Source: Rhizobiales bacterium Y(2018)
Lineage (GTDB): Bacteria > Pseudomonadota > Alphaproteobacteria > Rhizobiales > Aestuariivirgaceae
Length of the DNA: 64,000 bases
Direction: 5' to 3'
Assembly: GCA_005502925.1 (NCBI GenBank)
Contig: SCPD01000001.1
Coordinates: 868,001-932,000 of the forward strand
Position numbers and translations under genes: made by a program. Positions 34,863 to 43,178 of this stretch are shown here, in pieces. Position 1 is the stretch's first letter, and each line of letters starts with the position of its first letter. Under the pieces are notes generated by a model. The model was not told the origin of the DNA and ran no database searches. It saw only the letters and a list, made by a program, of their open reading frames with translations.

Positions 34863-36902
34863 ATGATCGCCACCGAGACGATAAAGACGACCTGCCCCAG
34901 AGACTGCTACGACGCCTGCGGGATGATCGTGAACAAGCGCAATGGCGTCATCGCCAATGTACTGGGCGATCCCGACCATCACATCACCCGGGGCGCACTC
35001 TGCGGCAAATGCGCCATAGCCTATAATGGCGCCTGGCGTGACCCGGCCCTCAGGCTTTCGACACCCTTGCGACGCGTCGGCGCCAAGGGCAGTGGTAAAT
35101 TCGCACCGATCTCGTGGGATGACGCGCTGAGCGAGATCGCCGCCCATCTCAATCAGATCCTGGCCAAGGGCCAGGCGCGCAGCATCATCCATACGCATTA
35201 TACCGGCACCGTGGCGCTTCTCGCCGGTGCCTTTCCAAGCCGCTTCTTCAACCGGATCGGCGCCACCGAGGTTGATCCCGATACGGTCTGCAACAAGGCC
35301 GGCCATGCGGCGCTGGAGCTGGTTTTCGGCAATTCGCTCGACGGCTTCGATCCGCGCAGCGCCAACCGATCGCGCGCCCTCCTGATCTGGGGTGCCAATC
35401 CGTCTCATTCGGCGCCGCATCAGGACAAGTTCTGGCTGAAGGAAGCGCGCGCCCACGGCGCCAAGCTCATCGTCGTGGACCCGATCGGCCACGATACCGC
35501 ATTGGCCGCCGACCTCCACCTCAAGCTCAGGCCCGGCAGCGACGCGGCGCTCGCTTTCGCGCTGCTCAATGTGCTCGACGCAAGAGGCCTCATCGACCAC
35601 GGCTTCCTCGCAAAACACACGGTCGGCTGGGAAGAGATGATGCCGGCGATCCGGGCGATGACGCCGGCGCGTGGCGAAGAACTATGCGGCGTGCCGGCCC
35701 GGCTCATCGAAGAAGCGGGCGTCCTCTATGGTCATGGTCCATCGCTCCTGTGGCTCGGCCAGGGCGCCCAGCGGCAGCCACAGGGCGGCAATGTGTTCCG
35801 GGCGATCTCCGCCCTCGTCGCCTTCACCGGTAATCTCGGCAAGGAGGGCGCCGGCTTCTGCTATATGAATGGCGGCACGGCGCGCGGCATCGACATGGCG
35901 ATGGTGACCGAGCCGTCGCTTGCCCGCGACGGCATCGGCTCGTTCAGCCATATGGATCTCGCCGCCACGCTCGAAGACACGGAGCGCGCCCGCGCCTTCA
36001 TCAACTGGAACAACAATCCGGCCGCCTCCTCGCCCGAGCAAGGGCGTCTGCGCCGGGCACTCCAGCGCGACGATCTTTTCCATGTCGCCATCGATCTCTT
36101 CCACACCGATACGACACGTTATGCCGATATCGTGCTGCCGGCGGCGAGCTTCCTCGAATTCGACGATCTGGTGCTGCCCTATTTCGATCTGACCTTGTCG
36201 GCGCAAGTAAAGGCCGGCGAGCCGCCGGGCGAAGCGCTCTCCAATCAGGAAATATTCCGCCGCCTCGCGGCGGCAATGGGCTTCAATGAGCCAGCGCTCT
36301 TCGAAACCGACGCGGCGTTGATCGCCCGGCTCCTCGCCACAACGCCCTATCGCGGCACTTTCGCCGATCTCGCCAAGGCCGGCACCGTCACCTTGTTTCC
36401 GGAGCCTCGCATTCAATTCGCCGACCTCGCCTTCGCCACGCCATCCGGCAAGATCGAGCTCGCCAGCGCGCGGGCGGAAGAGCAAGGCCTGCCGCGCACA
36501 GCCCAGCCCGAGGCCGATGCGCCACCCGCTCCCGGTCACTTACGCATCCTCTCTCCCGCCTCACTGTGGCTGATGAATTCGAGCTACGGCAATGACAAGG
36601 TGATCCGCCGCAGGCTCGGTCCGCCGACGATCATGCTGCATCCCGAGGACGCGGCGGCGAACGGCTTCGCCGAGGGCGACGAGGTATTGCTCGCCAATGA
36701 AACCGGTCGGCTGTCGCTCACCGTCGCCCTGTCGGACGCGGCTCAGCCGGGCGTCGGCATCGTCCACAAAGGCCGCTGGCCGGGCACGTCGCCCGACGAC
36801 GTCAATGTCAATGCGCTGGTCTCGGCGCGCAAGAGCGACATGGCCGAAAGCACCGCCGTGCATGGCACGGAGGTGCGCCTGCTGCATCCCGGGCGCGCCT
36901 GA
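34863..36902 (+). CDS. Molybdopterin-dependent oxidoreductase, DMSO-reductase superfamily
   Basis: This 679-residue catalytic subunit has an N-terminal [4Fe-4S] site CPRDCYDAC with a last Cys in LCGKC (residues about 11-50), followed by the bis-MGD-binding domains (NPSHSAPHQDKFWLKEARAH, LKLRPGSDAALAFALLN, VAIDLFHTDTTRYADIVLPA) and the C-terminal cofactor-binding domain (MLHPEDAAANGFAEGDEV). The DPDTVCNKAG stretch may supply a Cys ligand to molybdenum. The group includes formate dehydrogenase-like and thiosulfate/polysulfide-type enzymes. No signal peptide, so cytoplasmic. No electron-transfer subunit lies nearby, which makes the electron acceptor unclear. Confidence 0.86.
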   Translation: MIATETIKTTCPRDCYDACGMIVNKRNGVIANVLGDPDHHITRGALCGKCAIAYNGAWRDPALRLSTPLRRVGAKGSGKFAPISWDDALSEIAAHLNQILAKGQARSIIHTHYTGTVALLAGAFPSRFFNRIGATEVDPDTVCNKAGHAALELVFGNSLDGFDPRSANRSRALLIWGANPSHSAPHQDKFWLKEARAHGAKLIVVDPIGHDTALAADLHLKLRPGSDAALAFALLNVLDARGLIDHGFLAKHTVGWEEMMPAIRAMTPARGEELCGVPARLIEEAGVLYGHGPSLLWLGQGAQRQPQGGNVFRAISALVAFTGNLGKEGAGFCYMNGGTARGIDMAMVTEPSLARDGIGSFSHMDLAATLEDTERARAFINWNNNPAASSPEQGRLRRALQRDDLFHVAIDLFHTDTTRYADIVLPAASFLEFDDLVLPYFDLTLSAQVKAGEPPGEALSNQEIFRRLAAAMGFNEPALFETDAALIARLLATTPYRGTFADLAKAGTVTLFPEPRIQFADLAFATPSGKIELASARAEEQGLPRTAQPEADAPPAPGHLRILSPASLWLMNSSYGNDKVIRRRLGPPTIMLHPEDAAANGFAEGDEVLLANETGRLSLTVALSDAAQPGVGIVHKGRWPGTSPDDVNVNALVSARKSDMAESTAVHGTEVRLLHPGRA

Positions 36903-37132
36903 ATCCTACAAGATACTGAAAATAATCGGTTTTTCTGCTCTTCGGTAGTCTCACAATTTATCGTCTGCGTTGTGTTTTTCCGCACATTTTGCGACATTGC
37001 CTTGGCGTTACAGTTGTGCCCGTGAAACCCCCGGCGGTAATCATAAGCAAATAAATTACCCAAAGGCACTTCCGTTTCAGTCGCTTTTGTGCTGATTTAT
37101 CTGACAATTCCGCGAGGGCTTGAGAGGGACCT
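36903..37132 (+). promoter_or_regulatory. AT-rich 230-bp control region upstream of the muramidase gene
   Basis: The stretch is clearly richer in A and T than flanking genes (for example AGCAAATAAATTACC near 37046-37060) and ends with GAGAGGGACCT before the ATG at 37133. No gene fits in it. It is the longest gap on this side of the window and probably holds the promoter of the 37133-42083 pair. I see no dyad strong enough to call an operator. Confidence 0.4.
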
Positions 37133-39358
37133 ATGGCTGATCTTACGATCACTGCCGACCTGTTGACTCGTGCCGCGAAACGAAACTGCTACGCCGTCCC
37201 ATCGACGGGGATGGTCTTCTTCGGAATCCGCGGCCTTAAGCCGGAACTTCCCATCGATACCAACTTCGGCCAGAGCCGCGCCGGGCAGTTCTCTTCCATC
37301 GACTTCCAGCACATGAACTGCACGCTCGGCCAATGGAAGGTCGAAAGCGGGGATATCGCGATCTTTCCCGGCTCGACGGTTCCCTCGATGCCGAACATCG
37401 TCAGAGCGAGAGAAAGAGGCGGCACCGGCACGAACATGCTCATGCTCGGGCGTTATGAGCATGAGAAGGGTATTCACAAGGCGACGAAGCCAGGCGGTCA
37501 CCGGGCATTCCGGCAAGCCATGTTCTTTCCCGTCTGGCGTACGATCGACAATCTCTCCTACGATCTCTCCGACAAGCTCGATCTCGGCAGTGACGCCGGC
37601 TCATTCGTCTGGGACAACCTCCATTCAGCCTATTCCGACAGTCTCGATGGCTATAGCAGCGCCGGCTGCCAGGTCGTGTGCGGCCTGCCGCGCTCGCCCG
37701 CGCGCAACAACCAGCCCGAGACCGGTCCTTGGCGAACTTTCATCGACAACGCCTATGGGATCAGCCAAAACCGCTTCGTCTATCTCCTGTTTTCCGCCGA
37801 GGAACTCGCTTTCCTCGACAAGGCCGAGATTGCCAAGGATGTGACACAGCTCGTCCGCTTCGGCTCCTCAGGCCCGCCGGTCAAGGACATCCAGTCGGCG
37901 CTGACCACGAAGGGTCTGCTGCAAGGAGATCCCGACGGTGATTTCGGCCGAGATTCGCTGCGTGCGCTGATGGCGTTCCAGGCGAGGTCCATGGGCCCAT
38001 CGGCTGCCGATGGAGTCTGTGGTGGCAATACGGCATCGATGCTCGGCGTCACTTTGCCCACCCTCACAAAAGCCAAAGCGGCGCCGCAACCCAGCCAGCC
38101 GGCGCCATCCGCCACCGGTGATAATCCTGAACTCGAAGACGAAAGCGATCTCGACGATGCGACATTGCAACGGCTGCGCGTCATCATTCTCGGTTTGACG
38201 GGCGCCCAACCGATCCTCACTACAACCACCCCCAGCACCACGGTCCCTGCTCCCATGACCACTTCCCAGTTCGACGCCGAGCGCTCGCGCGCCAATTTCG
38301 AACGCGCCCAGGCTCTCATCAAGGAATTCGAAGGCGGTTTCGTCGACGATCCCAAAGATCCCGGCGGAGCGACGAATTTCGGCATCACCCATAGGACCTT
38401 GGCGAGCTGGCGCAAGAAGCCCGTCACCAAGCAGGATGTCTTCAACATGTCCTATGACGAGGCCAAGGACATCTACTTCGCCGAATATTGGTCGAAAAGC
38501 TCCTGTGGCTCGATGCCCGGCCCGCTGGCGCTTCCGGTCTATAATGTCGCCGTGCATGCCGGTCCCGGAGCAGCGGGCAACTTCCTGCGTCGCGCGCTCA
38601 ACCAGAACGGCGCGACGCTGAAGTCCGAGGGCATGATCGATGACGAAACGATCGGCGCCCTGGCCAAGGCGCGACTGGGAGATCTGACGAGCGACTTCAT
38701 CGATCTTTACGAGGCCAAGCTTCGCGCTCATCCGAATTTCGCCCACTTCAAGAACGGCTTCCTCAGACGGGTGGCCAAGCTGCGAGTGGAGTCGGACAAG
38801 TGGCTCGCCGAAACAGGCGCCGAAATACTCGTCACGCCCCCGATCGAACCTGACAACGAAGGAGTGTCAGCCGTGTCCAACAAGGAAGAGTTGATCGCCG
38901 AACTCAAGAAACTGCTGCCCGCCATTCTGGCAGGTGGCGCTGTCGCAACAGGCGCCACCACGACATCCACAGTACAGCCCGGGGTCGCGGCGCCGGGATC
39001 GGCCATGCCGCAGGATCAGGCAGACGCCATTGCCGCCATTCTGCGTCAGATCCTGGAGAGCAGCGCCGGCAAGCCGACCCTCACGCCGGTGAACGGAGCT
39101 CTGGGCCTTACCATCGGCAAGCTCCTCGATGGACGCAAGAGCTTCATCGGTATCGTCGGCGCGGTGCTGAGCTCGCTCCTCTCCCCCACTGCGGGTGTAG
39201 GCGCGGCGAGTACGCTGGGGCCGCTTGCCGCCCTGCTGCCGGGCGCGCTCGGCACTTTCCTCTCCGGCGTAGCGCCAGTGCTCTTGCCGATATTCCTGGC
39301 GCTGACAGCCTGGGGTGGGCTCGGCAAGCTGGACAAATACGCAGCGCAACAGAAGTGA
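37133..39358 (+). CDS. Multidomain murein hydrolase: LDT-like N-terminus, PG-binding domain, GH108 muramidase, holin-like tail
   Basis: This 741-residue protein has four parts. Residues 1 to about 230 form an unfamiliar domain with His164 and the GYSSAGCQVV motif (Cys179), which resembles the catalytic H...S-x-G-C pattern of YkuD L,D-transpeptidases. Residues about 236-300 are a PG_binding_1 domain (VRFGSSGPPVKDIQSAL, DGDFGRDSLRALMAFQ). After a Pro/Thr linker, residues about 390-560 are a GH108 muramidase with the catalytic pattern KEFEGGFVDDPKDPGG (Glu400) and NFGITHRTL, followed by the matching peptidoglycan domain. The last 73 residues are strongly hydrophobic (AVLSSLLSPTAG; PVLLPIFLALTAWGGLGKLD) like tails of phage endolysin-holin fusions. 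GAGAGGGACCT precedes the ATG. No classical signal peptide. A lipase gene follows on the same strand. Confidence 0.85.
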   Translation: MADLTITADLLTRAAKRNCYAVPSTGMVFFGIRGLKPELPIDTNFGQSRAGQFSSIDFQHMNCTLGQWKVESGDIAIFPGSTVPSMPNIVRARERGGTGTNMLMLGRYEHEKGIHKATKPGGHRAFRQAMFFPVWRTIDNLSYDLSDKLDLGSDAGSFVWDNLHSAYSDSLDGYSSAGCQVVCGLPRSPARNNQPETGPWRTFIDNAYGISQNRFVYLLFSAEELAFLDKAEIAKDVTQLVRFGSSGPPVKDIQSALTTKGLLQGDPDGDFGRDSLRALMAFQARSMGPSAADGVCGGNTASMLGVTLPTLTKAKAAPQPSQPAPSATGDNPELEDESDLDDATLQRLRVIILGLTGAQPILTTTTPSTTVPAPMTTSQFDAERSRANFERAQALIKEFEGGFVDDPKDPGGATNFGITHRTLASWRKKPVTKQDVFNMSYDEAKDIYFAEYWSKSSCGSMPGPLALPVYNVAVHAGPGAAGNFLRRALNQNGATLKSEGMIDDETIGALAKARLGDLTSDFIDLYEAKLRAHPNFAHFKNGFLRRVAKLRVESDKWLAETGAEILVTPPIEPDNEGVSAVSNKEELIAELKKLLPAILAGGAVATGATTTSTVQPGVAAPGSAMPQDQADAIAAILRQILESSAGKPTLTPVNGALGLTIGKLLDGRKSFIGIVGAVLSSLLSPTAGVGAASTLGPLAALLPGALGTFLSGVAPVLLPIFLALTAWGGLGKLDKYAAQQK

Positions 39359-39467
39359 ACCGCGGCGCTGCCCGCGCGGTGAAAAAAGAGATAAACGGGC
39401 CGCATTGAGTGGGGAAGGCGCGGACGAGCAAGATCCGCGCGTAAGGAACGACGAGGGCGCTGCCGGG

Positions 39468-42083
39468 ATGACCGGCAATGGGGATGGGGAACGGCACATG
39501 GGCGGCAGGAATCTTGTCGTCTTGGCCGACGGCACCGGCAACAGTGCCGCCAAGGCTTTCAAGACGAATGTCTGGCGTCTTTATGAGGCGCTCGACCTGA
39601 ACGGAGCCGATCAGATCGCTGTTTTCAGTGACGGCGTCGGCACATCGAGCTTCAAACCTTTCCAGGTCATCGGCCTCGCTCTCGGCTTCGGCGTCAAGAA
39701 GCGCGTGCTGGCCCTCTACAAGTTCCTCTGCCTCAATTACCAGCCAGGCGACCGGATCTATGCCTTCGGCTTCAGCCGCGGCGCCTTCACGATCCGCATG
39801 CTGGTCGGGCTCATTCATCGCGAGGGCTTGGTCAAATTTACCTCGACCCAGGAGCTCGACCGCAATGCGGTCGCCGCCTATCGCGCCTATCGCCAGAAGG
39901 CCTTTCAGGCTCGGATGTGGTGGACTACGAGTTCTCGTCGCTTGCGCGATCGATGCATAGAGGTCTGGAACAATTTCACCCGCGGCAAACCCTATTCTGA
40001 GGTAAGGCCCAAGGCGGGTGATCCGCGCGCGGCGGAGAGTGTGAAGGTGCATTTCCTGGGTGTCTGGGACACCGTGGCCGCCTATGGTCTGCCCATCGAT
40101 GAGCTGACGCGGGCCGTCGACCGCTGGATCTGGCCGATGTCCTTCGGGCGTGGCCTTCTCTCCTCCGTCAAGCGCGCACGCCAGGCTTTCAGCATCGACG
40201 ATGAAAGACGAACCTTCTTCCCCATTCCCTGGCTGGAGAGTGAGCGCGAAGACCTGCAACCAAAGAACGATGAGCCGCCACGCCTCAGGCAAGTATGGTT
40301 CGCCGGCGCACATGCCAATGTCGGTGGCGGTTATCCCGATGATCGGCTGGCCTATATTCCCCTGTGCTGGATGATCGGGGAAGCGGCGGAGGCCGGCTTG
40401 CGCTTCGATGCCGAGATCGTCGCCGACTATTGGGATAGTGCCTCGGAGAGCGGCCGCCGTTACGATCCGCGTTCGGGCGTGGGCGTCTTCTATCGCTATC
40501 ATCCGCGCTCCGCTCAGGAGCTCATGAACGGCCTTTCGACAGAGACCGACGCCCCCAAAAGGCTTCCCCTTGTCGATGCCAGCGCCATCATCCGCATGGC
40601 GAAGGGCTCCGATCAGTATGGTCCGATCGCCTTGCCGGAAGAAGTCGAGGTGCTCACGCCTTATGACGACGTCGTCCCCCTCACCCAGCTCGGTGGTGCG
40701 ACCAAGGTTGCCCCGCCGCCCAAGCGGCCCGACAAGCTGCCGCTTCCGGTGGGCCGGACCCGCGATCTGCAGGCCATGCAGCAATCTCTTTCCGATGTCG
40801 CCAATAAGATCGTAGCGGCCAGGGGCCCGCTACGCTCCGAGCGCGTGGACTTGATGCACGACAGCGTCTGGTGGGGACGCGCGCTTTATTATGTATCCCT
40901 GGTACTCTTCGTCCTGGCCGGGCTTTATCCGCTCTATGCCGGCTATCCGACGATCGGGATCATCTCCGATCTCAATGACATTCTCGGCGGCGTCATCGGC
41001 CCGGTGATAGAACTGCTGCGCAGTTTCCTCCCCGCCATGGTGGCACCCTGGCTGCAGGCAATCACCGACAATCCGGCTGGCGCCCTGGCGCTCGGTGTGG
41101 CGATCGGCGGCTGTCTGTGGATCGGCAAGTTCCTGCGCATCCGCATTCACGACCGGGCGCGCGCCGTCTGGAATATCGACCATCAGGAGGATAAGGCCAA
41201 CAGCGGCGAGGCGCGCAAGGACGCGCAGCGCCGTACACTGTGGGGTTCGGCCCTCATCTTCCTGTTCAGCTCCGTAGTGGCGCTGGTCGTCTCGTCTCCA
41301 CTGACCACCAAGTCCCTCATCACCGCCGGCGTTCTATTTGGGATTGCGGCGATATGCGCCCTGCTGGCGGCAAGGCTCGGCCGCGCCGAGACCAAGGCAG
41401 AGGCAAGCGCGCCGCCACGGACACTGCGCTTCGCGCGCGCAATCCGGAAGAATGATGCGGCAATAGCCCTCTATTGCTTCCTCAAGAATACCGGGCTTCC
41501 CCTGGTCTTTCTGGTTCTCACGTCGGTCTTCCTCCTAGCCGGCCTCAACAAGGCGACATTCGAGATCGTGAGCTCGATCGGAAAGATCTGTCCTGAGCCC
41601 GGTCCGGCCAATGCCACCATGGCCGGCACGTTCGACACGACGAAGAATATGTGCGCGGATACCGGCATCGATCTGGTGAAGGGACAGAGCTACAAGATCA
41701 AGATCGATATTCCGCAGAACACCGCCTGGAAGGATGCATCATATTGCGCCGGGGTTTACGGTGTCGATGACACCATCGCTTGGCCGGACTCTCTTCCCTT
41801 CTATTTTGGGGCATCGGCCAAGCGCTGGTGGTCGGAGCCCTATTTCCGACCGATCGCGCGCATCGGCCGGCGTGGCAATGACGAATATGCCCTCGTCCCG
41901 ATCAAGGCACCGGAGTCGAGCAACAAATGCGAAGCAGGCAATCTGGAAGCCCTCATCACCGCGCGGAAAACCGGCCGGCTTTATCTTTATGTCAATGACG
42001 CCGTCGTCTCCGTGCCGGGACTGCACAATTTCTTCTACGAGAACAATGAGGGCTCGGCGAATTTCTCGGTGGAGAAGTTCTAG
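39468..42083 (+). CDS. DUF2235 (Tle1-like) lipase with membrane helices and lectin-like C-terminal domain
   Basis: This 871-residue protein begins with a DUF2235 alpha/beta-hydrolase domain: VLADGTGNSAAK, AFGFSRGAFTIRML (nucleophile Ser103), GVWDTVAAYG (Asp201) and FAGAHANVGGGY (His282), the triad layout of Tle1 phospholipases. About five hydrophobic segments follow (near residues 469-490, 538-554, 590-610, 615-637, 676-697). The last 150 residues (about 720-871) form a beta-rich domain ending GRLYLYVNDAV and FYENNEGSANFSV, like PA-IL/galactose-binding jelly rolls. The start could be ATG 39468 or 39498; the latter has GGGGA upstream. It follows the muramidase gene by 109 bp and is probably co-transcribed. 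Stop lies 1 bp from the convergent LysR gene. Confidence 0.84.
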   Translation: MTGNGDGERHMGGRNLVVLADGTGNSAAKAFKTNVWRLYEALDLNGADQIAVFSDGVGTSSFKPFQVIGLALGFGVKKRVLALYKFLCLNYQPGDRIYAFGFSRGAFTIRMLVGLIHREGLVKFTSTQELDRNAVAAYRAYRQKAFQARMWWTTSSRRLRDRCIEVWNNFTRGKPYSEVRPKAGDPRAAESVKVHFLGVWDTVAAYGLPIDELTRAVDRWIWPMSFGRGLLSSVKRARQAFSIDDERRTFFPIPWLESEREDLQPKNDEPPRLRQVWFAGAHANVGGGYPDDRLAYIPLCWMIGEAAEAGLRFDAEIVADYWDSASESGRRYDPRSGVGVFYRYHPRSAQELMNGLSTETDAPKRLPLVDASAIIRMAKGSDQYGPIALPEEVEVLTPYDDVVPLTQLGGATKVAPPPKRPDKLPLPVGRTRDLQAMQQSLSDVANKIVAARGPLRSERVDLMHDSVWWGRALYYVSLVLFVLAGLYPLYAGYPTIGIISDLNDILGGVIGPVIELLRSFLPAMVAPWLQAITDNPAGALALGVAIGGCLWIGKFLRIRIHDRARAVWNIDHQEDKANSGEARKDAQRRTLWGSALIFLFSSVVALVVSSPLTTKSLITAGVLFGIAAICALLAARLGRAETKAEASAPPRTLRFARAIRKNDAAIALYCFLKNTGLPLVFLVLTSVFLLAGLNKATFEIVSSIGKICPEPGPANATMAGTFDTTKNMCADTGIDLVKGQSYKIKIDIPQNTAWKDASYCAGVYGVDDTIAWPDSLPFYFGASAKRWWSEPYFRPIARIGRRGNDEYALVPIKAPESSNKCEAGNLEALITARKTGRLYLYVNDAVVSVPGLHNFFYENNEGSANFSVEKF

Positions 42084-42084
42084 A

Positions 42085-42975
42085 CTAGCGGGCTGCGGCA
42101 GCCTCGATCGTGCTCTCCACCGACTTTCTGAGAATATTGGCGAAGTCGGTGTAGAAGCCGCGAATGACATTGGCTTCATGCGTCAGCACGACGATATGAA
42201 CGATGAGACGCTGCTTCAGCTTGCGCAGGAAGAGGCCGGGCCGCAGCATGCTCTGCGCCGTCAGCCGATCGACGATCGCGGCGCCACAGCCGGCCGCAGC
42301 GAAAGCGCAAGCGAGGTAATAGGTCTGTACTTCGATGGCGGGCGCATAGCTGCAGCCGAGCCTTTCGCGCTCGCTGGCAATCATGCCGCCGACACCGTCG
42401 CTGCGCGAAAGCCCGATGAATTCATGGTCGGCGATCTCCGCCAGGTCGAACTCGCCGCCATCCTTGGGCCCGAGATAGACCAGGTCGATCTCACCGACGA
42501 CCTGCGTCCTGATATCGGGGTGCTCATCGGGGAATATGGAAACCGCCAGATCGAGCTGGCGTGAGCGCAAGCCGGCGAGAAGCGCCTCGATATGGTTGGT
42601 TTCGACCTCACAGACCACCGAGGGATAGGTCTTGCGAAAATCACGGATGGTCTTCGGCATGATCGACAGGCCGAGGCTCGGCAGGCAACCGACATGCAGG
42701 CGCCCCTGCGGGAAGCGCCGCAAATTGGCGGACAGCTTGCGCAGCTGATCGAGACCGGAATTCAGCTTGGCGACCTCGACATAAAGAAGTTCCGCCTCCG
42801 CCGTCGGCAGCAGCCGTCCCTTCACGCGCTCGAACAGCTTGAATCCAAGGGAAGATTCAGCGTGCTGCAGCACCTTGCTGGCGGCAGGCTGTGAGACGCC
42901 CAGGAGTACTGCCGCCTTACTGATCGACCCGGCCTGCTTGATGGCGTGGAACACCTCGATATGGCGCAGTCGCAA
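42085..42975 (-). CDS. LysR-family transcriptional regulator
   Basis: This 296-residue LysR regulator has the HTH FHAIKQAGSISKAAVLLGVS with QPAASKVLQHAE and an effector domain (LHVGCLPSLGLSIMPKTIRDF). It is divergent from the peptide ABC importer operon over 203 bp that holds two dyads fitting LysR sites, so it likely controls that operon in response to an imported peptide or amino acid. It resembles the OccR/NocR-like group in overall layout. Its stop is 1 bp from the stop of the lipase gene. Confidence 0.9.
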   Translation of the reverse strand: MRLRHIEVFHAIKQAGSISKAAVLLGVSQPAASKVLQHAESSLGFKLFERVKGRLLPTAEAELLYVEVAKLNSGLDQLRKLSANLRRFPQGRLHVGCLPSLGLSIMPKTIRDFRKTYPSVVCEVETNHIEALLAGLRSRQLDLAVSIFPDEHPDIRTQVVGEIDLVYLGPKDGGEFDLAEIADHEFIGLSRSDGVGGMIASERERLGCSYAPAIEVQTYYLACAFAAAGCGAAIVDRLTAQSMLRPGLFLRKLKQRLIVHIVVLTHEANVIRGFYTDFANILRKSVESTIEAAAAR

Positions 42976-43001
42976 AGAACATCCTCCCCAACAGCAAGCC
43001 T

Positions 43002-43029
43002 ATAACCTGAAGTTATGGATGTAATCCAT
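43002..43029. promoter_or_regulatory. Two adjacent dyads, candidate LysR binding sites
   Basis: ATAACCTGAAGTTAT (43002-43016) is a 5-5-5 dyad that contains the LysR T-N11-A pattern. ATGGATGTAATCCAT (43015-43029) is a perfect 6-3-6 dyad directly overlapping it. They lie 27-54 bp upstream of the LysR start and about 150 bp upstream of the importer start, as expected for LysR recognition and activation sites. Confidence 0.6.
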
Positions 43030-43178
43030 ATTCCGATTTGACCATTTAGGCATTCCTCTCAAGATTGCCCTTATGGGACAGGCTCCGGCATGCGAGCGGC
43101 GGCTGCCGACTATCATTCGCAAACGGCCTGTTCCAACCCAATTCATAACCAGGAATATAGATCCGGGAGGAGTTTAAC

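Noticed and set aside
39144-40784. A 546-codon minus-strand frame spanning the muramidase-lipase junction
   Set aside because: It lies opposite two well-supported genes and has no domain features.
37133-42083. Interpretation as a prophage lysis cassette
   Set aside because: No terminase, capsid, tail, integrase or attachment site is visible on either side; flanks are metabolic genes.
39468-42083. Interpretation as a T6SS effector locus
   Set aside because: No VgrG, PAAR, Hcp or immunity-like lipoprotein gene is visible, and the lipase has several membrane helices unlike typical Tle1 effectors. It cannot be excluded without the rest of the genome.
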